A DNA stretch of 53,958 nucleotides, taken from positions 1-53,958 of IMG/VR virus record IMGVR_UViG_3300008448_000114; one strand, 5' to 3'. The DNA comes from a virus. A program made the translations under genes and the position numbers. The notes beneath the pieces are model-generated. The model saw only the letters and a list, made by a program, of their open reading frames with translations. It made no database searches and was not told the origin of the DNA. Positions within the stretch are counted from its first letter, which is position 1. Each line of letters starts with the position of its first letter. Below, piece after piece: positions 49,446 through 53,958 of this stretch.

Positions 49446-49541
49446 ATGGAATTTGTCATCATCACAATCGGCATGTTTGCAGCAGGATGTTACGTATGGT
49501 CTCTAATCCTGGAAATTATTGAACACGAACAAACCAAATAA
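49446..49541 (+). CDS. Single-span membrane peptide, 31 aa
   Basis: MEFVIITIGMFAAGCYVWSLIL is a hydrophobic helix followed by a short charged tail (EIIEHEQTK). A leader with TTTAAACAAAACTAT precedes the ATG and the next gene starts one base after the stop, both supporting expression. The function is unknown. Confidence 0.55.
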   Translation: MEFVIITIGMFAAGCYVWSLILEIIEHEQTK

Positions 49542-49542
49542 C

Positions 49543-49788
49543 ATGACTAAGCAAGAGTACCTAATCTACAAGCAGTCCGACCAGATGGCTGTCCTTTACG
49601 AATACTACAAGGAGAGATTCAATAAGTTCAAACACAAGCCCTTCCTTACAAGGAAAGAGTTTGACACATTCGCTCCCATGTGCATGGATGTAAACCAAGC
49701 CTATCATAAGGTATGCCAGCACTACGACAGCGAACTTAACTGCATAGAACTAAGGAGTAAAGAAGGTAAAACATTAATGATTTATTAA
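49543..49788 (+). CDS. Small helical protein, 81 aa
   Basis: The start at 49543 (MTKQEYLIYKQSDQMAVLYEYYKERFNKF) follows the upstream stop by one base; a longer frame from 49519 would overlap the membrane peptide. It is largely helical with two Cys in the second half (FAPMCMDVNQAYHKVCQHYDSELNC). No family was recognised. It leads into the recombination genes. Confidence 0.65.
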   Translation: MTKQEYLIYKQSDQMAVLYEYYKERFNKFKHKPFLTRKEFDTFAPMCMDVNQAYHKVCQHYDSELNCIELRSKEGKTLMIY

Positions 49789-49798
49789 ACAAACAACT

Positions 49799-50431
49799 AT
49801 GACAGCAAATGCAAAGTTCATCAGCGAACTAACAACCAATCTATCCAAGCCAATGCCATACCAATGGCGTGTGCAATCCTTCAACAAGAACAATACAAAG
49901 TGTACCTGCGTAGCGTACATCGACGCAAGACAGGTGATGGATACGCTTGACAAGTACTGTACCTACGGATGGGTAAAGAAGTACTACGACATCAAAGGAA
50001 GCATCTACTGCTCCATCGGTGTAGTAATGCCTGACGGAACTATTATGGCGCGTCAAGACGTAGGCTCAGAAGGTAACTTTGAAGCCGAGAAGTCAGCAGC
50101 ATCCGACGCTTTCAAACGTGCAGCCGTTAACTTCGGAGTAGGCAGATTCCTATACGACCTGGAAATCGTTGACCTGAAAGCAGGAGTAAGCGAGTTCAAT
50201 GGTAAGCAGTATCCATTCCCGGCAGATGATAAGGGTAATAAGATATGGGATATTACGGAGTACATTAACAATATGCAGGGCGTAGTTAATGGCGTACATC
50301 CTCTGCAAGAGGCTTTGTCGAAGCTGTCAGGTATGACGGACAAGGCTAAGGCTATCGAGTGGGCGAAGACTCTACCGGACAGCGTAAAGACGCACGCATC
50401 ATTCCGTCAATCATTCGCTAAACAATTTTGA
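49799..50431 (+). CDS. Rad52-like single-strand annealing protein, 210 aa
   Basis: The Rad52/Rad22 core pattern is clear: WRVQSFNKNNTKCTCVAYIDARQVMDTLD at residues 23-51, IYCSIGVVMPDG at 69-80, RQDVGSEGN at 85-93, then AEKSAASDAFKRAAVNFGVGRFLYDLE at 96-122. The basic KSAASDAFKRAAV helix is the hallmark DNA-binding segment. Such phage proteins anneal complementary single strands during recombination-dependent replication and work with a 5'-3' exonuclease, which is present at 51438-52229. The last 60 residues are a short helical tail. Leader and spacing are normal. Confidence 0.88.
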   Translation: MTANAKFISELTTNLSKPMPYQWRVQSFNKNNTKCTCVAYIDARQVMDTLDKYCTYGWVKKYYDIKGSIYCSIGVVMPDGTIMARQDVGSEGNFEAEKSAASDAFKRAAVNFGVGRFLYDLEIVDLKAGVSEFNGKQYPFPADDKGNKIWDITEYINNMQGVVNGVHPLQEALSKLSGMTDKAKAIEWAKTLPDSVKTHASFRQSFAKQF

Positions 50432-50432
50432 T

Positions 50433-50636
50433 ATGACAGCAGAACAAAAAGCACATAGCCTCGTTAATCAGTTTATGCTGATGCCTCCGACAAAGCTGTC
50501 CGACTATTCAAAGATATACATGCCGACCGCCAAGATATGTGCCTTAAAGGTAGTAGATGAGGTACTTGAGACATGCAGTATAGGAGATACGTATGAGTTC
50601 TATGAGCAGGTTAAAGAACACATTGAAAAGATATAA
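50433..50636 (+). CDS. Small helical protein, 67 aa
   Basis: MTAEQKAHSLVNQFMLMPPTKLSDYSKIYMPTAKICALKVVDEVLETC is a pattern common in tiny phage proteins of recombination and replication clusters. It consists of three amphipathic helices. Its ATG follows the annealing-protein stop by one base, so translation is probably coupled. The function is unknown. Confidence 0.65.
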   Translation: MTAEQKAHSLVNQFMLMPPTKLSDYSKIYMPTAKICALKVVDEVLETCSIGDTYEFYEQVKEHIEKI

Positions 50637-50640
50637 AAGC

Positions 50641-50703
50641 ATTGCCGCTTGTAATTATTATTAATCGTTAGTGAGTAATTGGTTACTTAAAGGGGGCGGC
50701 AAT
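50641..50703 (+). ncRNA. Stem domain preceding the tRNA-like element
   Basis: ATTGCCGC (50641-50648) and GCGGCAAT (50696-50703) are perfect 8-base complements enclosing an AT-rich branch in which GTAA...TTAC can also pair. Two bases later the acceptor strand of the tRNA-like element begins, so the two may form one composite RNA. Confidence 0.45.
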
Positions 50704-50705
50704 AT

Positions 50706-50798
50706 CCCGGAAGGCGTATGGAAAGCCGACAATGAGGGTGAACGTGGCCCGTCTGTAAACTCAGTAAATTGTATCAGGTTCGACTCCTGATTCCGGGG
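50706..50798 (+). tRNA. Atypical tRNA-like element with expanded anticodon domain
   Basis: CCCGGAA (50706-50712) and TTCCGGG (50791-50797) make a perfect 7-bp acceptor stem. The T arm TCAGG-TTCGACT-CCTGA (50774-50790) is canonical and abuts it, and a D-like arm GGC-N9-GCC lies at 50713-50727. ACAAT with ATTGT (50729-50733, 50768-50772) could be an anticodon stem, but it encloses 34 bases instead of 7. These include CTGTAAA, which resembles a Tyr (GUA) anticodon loop. There is no variable loop room. It may be a decayed or interrupted tRNA-Tyr or a tRNA mimic. Confidence 0.5.
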
Positions 50799-50843
50799 CA
50801 TTTTGGTACTTATAGTACCAATACAAGTCAAAAAATAAACTAA

Positions 50844-51113
50844 ATGGACTATATAATCAATGACCAAGACAAATCAATAGAGCATAACGGAGTAAAGGTA
50901 TTCCCTCCAAGAAAGGAGTTTATGATGTTCTGTTATCTTTTAAACAATCCTAACAGAATCATAAGCAGAGATGAGTTGCTGAAAAATATATGGGATGACG
51001 GCATCATTGTAGAATCAAGAACAATAGACGTACACATGAGGAGGATTAGGGAAAAGCTACCTCACGCACCAATAATAACCAGGAGGTGCTACGGATATAT
51101 GTATAAAAAATAA
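50844..51113 (+). CDS. OmpR/PhoB-type DNA-binding domain protein, 89 aa
   Basis: The whole chain is a winged-helix output domain of response regulators, without a receiver domain: VFPPRKEFMMFCYLLNNPNRIISRDELLKNIWDDG, then SRTIDVHMRRIREKL (recognition helix) and a wing with PIITRRCYGYMYK. Such stand-alone domains act as transcription regulators; host two-component systems supply the family knowledge. In a phage it may redirect host or phage promoters. It follows the tRNA-like element and has a normal A-rich leader. Confidence 0.85.
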   Translation: MDYIINDQDKSIEHNGVKVFPPRKEFMMFCYLLNNPNRIISRDELLKNIWDDGIIVESRTIDVHMRRIREKLPHAPIITRRCYGYMYKK

Positions 51114-51147
51114 TAAAACGATTTACTCACTATTAAACAAAACAAAC

Positions 51148-51426
51148 ATGACATCAGAAACTCGCGGTCTATTCGTTGACGACCCATCAAAACTCAACGA
51201 GCTTACTATTACAATCCATAAGACGTACTTGGATGCCTGGAAGTCTATCGACAAAGACTATATCCACTTCATCGACATTCAAATCTATAAAGAAGATATG
51301 GTAAATATTACATTCGAATACAACCCTAACTTCATATCTTACTTGCTTAGAGGTATATTCTCGGCAGGATTAAGATACGGTATGGATACAGCATTCGGCA
51401 TATCTAAAAAAGCAATAAACCAATAA
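51148..51426 (+). CDS. Protein of unknown function, 92 aa
   Basis: MTSETRGLFVDDPSKLNELTITIHKTYLDAWKSIDKD starts a small mixed fold with a strand-rich middle (HFIDIQIYKEDMVNITFEY) and a final mildly hydrophobic helix (LLRGIFSAGLRYGMDTAFG). The leader TATTAAACAAAACAAAC is typical. It stands between the regulator and the exonuclease and may be co-transcribed with both. No family was recognised. Confidence 0.65.
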   Translation: MTSETRGLFVDDPSKLNELTITIHKTYLDAWKSIDKDYIHFIDIQIYKEDMVNITFEYNPNFISYLLRGIFSAGLRYGMDTAFGISKKAINQ

Positions 51427-51437
51427 ACCCATATAAC

Positions 51438-52229
51438 ATGACAATCACAAAGGAGTACTTACAGGAACGCCCGCTGTCGTTCAGCTCACTGAAACAGTTT
51501 ATCAAGTCCCCTCAGCACTACATCCAGTACCTGACGCAGGACAAGAAGCCTACCGAATCAATGATTATCGGCTCTCTAATCCACAACATGCTACTGGAGC
51601 CGGATGGGTTTGACTCCAAGTTCATCATCGAGCCGGACATTAACAAGCGTACCAATCAAGGCAAGGAAGACTATCAAAAGTTCCTTGAATCAGTAGCAGA
51701 TAAGAAGCTACAAGTGGTAGAGCCTAAGACCTTCATCAAGGCGAAGGAGATTGTAACGCAGGTAATGTACAGTCCAACGTACAACTACATCAAGCAGATG
51801 ACAGAAAAAGAGGTACGCTTTGACAAGTACTACGATGGCATACCTATATGTGGTTATGTGGATGGCATGGACCCGGTGTACAACTTCGAGATTAAGACTA
51901 CATCATCCTCTGACATTGACGACATCAGACGTGACTTCTACAACCTAAAGTACTATCTGCAGGCAGCTATGTATCAGTGGTACAATGGTAAGAAGATGAT
52001 ATACATCGTCATCGAAACGTCTGCGCCATACCTCAGCCGTGTATTTGTAGCATCCGATAGCTACATGAAGGAAGGGCACAAGCTGTTCGAGAAAGCTATG
52101 ACCGACTTCTCCTATTGCCTGAGCATGGACCAGTTCGATATGGGGTACGAGTTCTATGGAGGCTCTGACCTGAATGCTCTTGACCTGCCTGCATGGGCTA
52201 AAAAGACGACCGATGATATGGCTACTTAA
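51438..52229 (+). CDS. RecE-like PD-(D/E)XK exonuclease, 263 aa
   Basis: The RecE/AddB-type nuclease motifs are visible in order: GSLIHNMLLEP with His49, then GYVDGMDP with Asp142, FEIKTT with Glu151 and Lys153, and the late helix YYLQAAMYQ around Tyr172-Gln175. Together these give the catalytic His-Asp-Glu-Lys set of exodeoxyribonuclease VIII-like enzymes. It would resect double-stranded DNA 5'-3' so that the Rad52-like protein can anneal single strands. Length is normal for the nuclease-only form. The last codons overlap the next small gene by 17 bases. Confidence 0.85.
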   Translation: MTITKEYLQERPLSFSSLKQFIKSPQHYIQYLTQDKKPTESMIIGSLIHNMLLEPDGFDSKFIIEPDINKRTNQGKEDYQKFLESVADKKLQVVEPKTFIKAKEIVTQVMYSPTYNYIKQMTEKEVRFDKYYDGIPICGYVDGMDPVYNFEIKTTSSSDIDDIRRDFYNLKYYLQAAMYQWYNGKKMIYIVIETSAPYLSRVFVASDSYMKEGHKLFEKAMTDFSYCLSMDQFDMGYEFYGGSDLNALDLPAWAKKTTDDMAT

Positions 52230-52389
52230 GGACCAAATATATAATGTATTTGGCGTTAAGATGGCATTGATTTATGCTTTAGGGACAATACTAATGGCAA
52301 TTTATTTGTCATTAATTTTAATAGCAAATCTTCTGTACGCCATAGAAGATATAAAACAATATTTAAAAAAGAAACAATGGATAGAGTAG
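52213..52389 (+). CDS. Small membrane protein, 58 aa
   Basis: The core is a hydrophobic span (MALIYALGTILMAIYLSLILIANLL) followed by a charged helix (YAIEDIKQYLKKKQWIE). The start is uncertain: ATG at 52213 overlaps the exonuclease gene by 17 bases, whereas ATG at 52261 gives 42 residues and a 31-base gap. The end overlaps the next start by 13 bases. The role is unknown. Confidence 0.55.
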   Translation: MIWLLKDQIYNVFGVKMALIYALGTILMAIYLSLILIANLLYAIEDIKQYLKKKQWIE

Positions 52390-52757
52390 AAGACCTAGTG
52401 ATGATTCCGCTGATGTGGCTACCGCCTAAGGTGCTAAGGCTTATCAGCTCCAAAGAGAAAGCCCTTCGTAACGATGGGATGCACGACTTCTTTACCGATG
52501 AGATGTCAGGCGAAGGCGACATATACTACATTGATACTGTCGGCAGGCTCATTGTAGAGCGTATCAAAATGTCGGTTGTAGAAGATGCTGTTCTTACCGG
52601 AGTGTCAACCACGATGCTGGTATGCGACATCAAGCACAACCAAATCATGTTCCCTATGCTTGAAAAAGTATATTGTGAAATTCGTGGGAAAAGATGTACC
52701 TTAGAGCTGTCATTTGATGACGGACTATTATCACAGGTAAATTCAATTATTGTATGA
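52377..52757 (+). CDS. Protein of unknown function, 126 aa
   Basis: The chain starts MDRVEDLVMIPLMWLPPKVLRLIS, has a polar middle (HDFFTDEMSGEGDIYYID) and a strand-rich end. There are no recognised motifs. It overlaps the small membrane gene upstream by 13 bases and the DnaA-like gene downstream by four (ATGA), so it is part of a tightly packed operon with the replication genes. Confidence 0.65.
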   Translation: MDRVEDLVMIPLMWLPPKVLRLISSKEKALRNDGMHDFFTDEMSGEGDIYYIDTVGRLIVERIKMSVVEDAVLTGVSTTMLVCDIKHNQIMFPMLEKVYCEIRGKRCTLELSFDDGLLSQVNSIIV

Positions 52758-53191
52758 CACCCGTAGGAGTGCTTATAGAATCCACGCTCAAAGAACTCTC
52801 CGAGAGAACAGGTATAAAGTGGACAGCTCAACTGACATCGAAGGGATTTATAGTATATCGTAAACAGACGAACGAGGACTATGTTGCATCCGAGTACAAC
52901 AAATGGCGTGATGCCTGCTGTGTTATCTTCAACATAGGATACGATACTCTCGACAACGATATAAGAAACGGCAAGAACGTCAACCCTCGTCATTGGTGCT
53001 GGTACATGATGTTTGCTATCTCAGGAGTTAATATTGACAGCATCGTTAAGCTACTCAACGGGCAGAAGAACAGGACATCTGTCCTGCATGCAATCAGAAA
53101 GATACACAACTTCTTGTATCGCAAAACTCCAGACAGGAAGTCGGTAGATGTGTATGGTAAACTAGTGGAGTATTATCAATCTTTAAAATAA
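52754..53191 (+). CDS. DnaA domain IV-like DNA-binding protein, 145 aa
   Basis: Residues about 80-120 (HWCWYMMFAISGVNIDSIVKLLNGQKNRTSVLHAIRKIHNFL) follow the layout of the DnaA C-terminal domain, where a helix-turn-helix is followed by the DnaA signature ending STVLHA..KI. Here RTSVLHAIRKI keeps that signature. No AAA+ ATPase part is present. It may bind DnaA-box-like sites at the phage or host origin, or be a stand-alone regulator. The adjacent SSB-like protein and primase support a replication role. Confidence 0.65.
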   Translation: MTPVGVLIESTLKELSERTGIKWTAQLTSKGFIVYRKQTNEDYVASEYNKWRDACCVIFNIGYDTLDNDIRNGKNVNPRHWCWYMMFAISGVNIDSIVKLLNGQKNRTSVLHAIRKIHNFLYRKTPDRKSVDVYGKLVEYYQSLK

Positions 53192-53196
53192 AAACA

Positions 53197-53475
53197 ATGG
53201 CAGATTTCGTAAAAGGAATGTTCGTAAAGCAAGGAAAGTACGGAGTAAAAGTATCTTTCAAAGCAACTGAGTTCATCGAAGAACTTAACTCAAAGAAAAA
53301 CAAAGATGGTTTCGTTAACGTAGAAATCAAGACATCTAAATCAGGCGACAAGCTGTACGCTCAATTTGATACATGGGAACCAACAAGCAAGGGTGGCGCA
53401 CCTGCTCCTAAGCAGGCGTATTCGTCTAAGCCAAAGGTGCAGGCGAGTAATGATGATGACGGCCTCCCGTTCTAA
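53197..53475 (+). CDS. SSB-like single-stranded DNA-binding protein, 92 aa
   Basis: This short protein has a strand-rich body (VNVEIKTSKSGDKLYAQFDTWEP), a Lys/Pro/Ser linker and ends in DDDGLPF, the acidic-aromatic tip typical of bacterial SSB proteins that recruits partners. It is shorter than host SSB (about 170 residues) but matches small phage versions in crAss-like and related phages. It stands five bases after the DnaA-like gene and directly before the primase gene. No other function fits as well. Confidence 0.75.
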   Translation: MADFVKGMFVKQGKYGVKVSFKATEFIEELNSKKNKDGFVNVEIKTSKSGDKLYAQFDTWEPTSKGGAPAPKQAYSSKPKVQASNDDDGLPF

Positions 53476-53497
53476 TCTGTTCTTTTGAAACCAAAGA

Positions 53498-53535
53498 TAG
53501 TTGCCCCTCGCAATTCGGGGGGCATTTCTATCTGC
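53498..53535 (+). terminator. Hairpin after the SSB-like gene
   Basis: AGATAG pairs with CTATCT and, inside it, TGCCCC with GGGGCA. The resulting two-step hairpin has an internal loop and lacks a clear U-run. It may be a weak terminator or attenuator between the SSB-like and primase genes. Confidence 0.4.
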
Positions 53536-53569
53536 ATGAATTTTCCCAAAAAAACCATTCACTCTCACG

Positions 53570-53958
53570 ATGCCAAACGTAACACTATTCAAAACAATAA
53601 CCGATATATCAAAGCCGGTACTACAGCCAGTAGATAAGGTGCTTGAGTATATCAGGGATGGCAGGTGGAAGGATAAGATAGAGCACATAAGAGAATCGAG
53701 CGATGAGGATGAGATTAACAGCCTTAAATCACAACTGCCCTGCATCCTGTATGCCGGAGAGTTTACCATAGAAGTAGAGAACGATAAAGGACAGCCAACC
53801 TACCGCAAAGACGAGTGCCTATCCAAACACAGCCACCTAGTACCCATAGACATAGACGATGTAGATAATATTGACGATGTTATAGAAAGCCTCAAGCAAG
53901 ACCAGTTCATCCATGCCCTATGGAAATCTCCATCAGGCAAGGGCTGTCACGGACTAAT
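53570..53958 (+). CDS. Primase-like protein, BT4734/VirE_N-type domain (3' end outside window)
   Basis: The visible 129 residues match the N-terminal domain of BT4734/VirE-like proteins. These belong to the archaeo-eukaryotic primase-type superfamily often fused to helicase or DUF3987 modules. LPCILYAGEFT (residues 56-66), a PIDIDDVDN acid motif (93-101) and LWKSPSGKGCHG (115-126) show the key D-x-D and Ser-x-Gly-type positions. Such proteins are frequent in Bacteroidota phages as replication primases. The rest of the gene is outside the window, so a helicase domain cannot be checked. Confidence 0.75.
   Translation, partial: MPNVTLFKTITDISKPVLQPVDKVLEYIRDGRWKDKIEHIRESSDEDEINSLKSQLPCILYAGEFTIEVENDKGQPTYRKDECLSKHSHLVPIDIDDVDNIDDVIESLKQDQFIHALWKSPSGKGCHGL

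Overview
The window looks like most of the genome of a tailed, podovirus-type bacteriophage infecting a member of the Bacteroidota, with a gene order resembling crAss-like phages. Three things point to the host. Both clear plus-strand promoters have the Bacteroidota form TTTG-N20/21-TAnnTTTG. Start codons follow A-rich AAACAAA-type leaders rather than Shine-Dalgarno sites. The fibre proteins, the BT4734/VirE-like primase domain and signal peptides ending in AQ or SQA are typical of that phylum. I saw no integrase or lysogeny repressor. All family names come from reading motifs by eye; no database search was possible.

Layout. From 1 to about 40.9 kb everything is on the minus strand (virion genes; read right to left): a secreted small protein and two paralogous fibre-like proteins (40.9-38.9 kb), a GroES-like protein, a probable small terminase or wHTH protein, TerL, portal, a group of small very basic proteins, scaffold and major capsid protein (38.7-28.7 kb). 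These are followed by neck and tail-tube proteins, a large tail stabilisation (muzzle-like) protein, internal virion proteins, a giant 3459-residue polyvalent protein with a zincin-type metallopeptidase and an ADP-ribosyltransferase-like domain (18.3-8.0 kb), and a run of tail fibre and adhesin genes to the left edge, where a discoidin-domain protein is cut by the window. From 42.0 kb to the right edge nearly everything is on the plus strand (early genes): small membrane proteins and a lipoprotein, several unknowns, an M20-type metallopeptidase, a Rad52-like annealing protein, an OmpR-type DNA-binding protein, a RecE-like exonuclease, a DnaA domain IV-like protein, an SSB-like protein and the start of a primase. 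Only one gene in this half (48731-49000) points left.

The genes fit a lytic programme. The right half would express recombination and replication proteins (exonuclease, annealing protein, SSB, primase and a possible origin binder) from divergent promoters near 41-42 kb. The left half would build, fill and decorate the virion.

The least ordinary content is non-coding. (1) Left-going late operons are separated by compact units in which an intrinsic terminator hairpin runs directly into a TAnnTTTG promoter element. (2) Several such elements sit only 3-4 bases before an ATG, implying leaderless mRNAs. (3) About 100 bases near 18.8 kb read as a small RNA with its own promoter, three hairpins, a perfect 7-base loop-loop (kissing) match and a terminator. 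(4) About 960 bases (42558-43516) hold a three-way junction, a family of short perfect hairpins with AGT triloops and a truncated tRNA-like end. (5) A second tRNA-like element lies at 50.7 kb. (6) The divergent region 41.0-42.0 kb is also densely folded. These are the best candidates for something undescribed.
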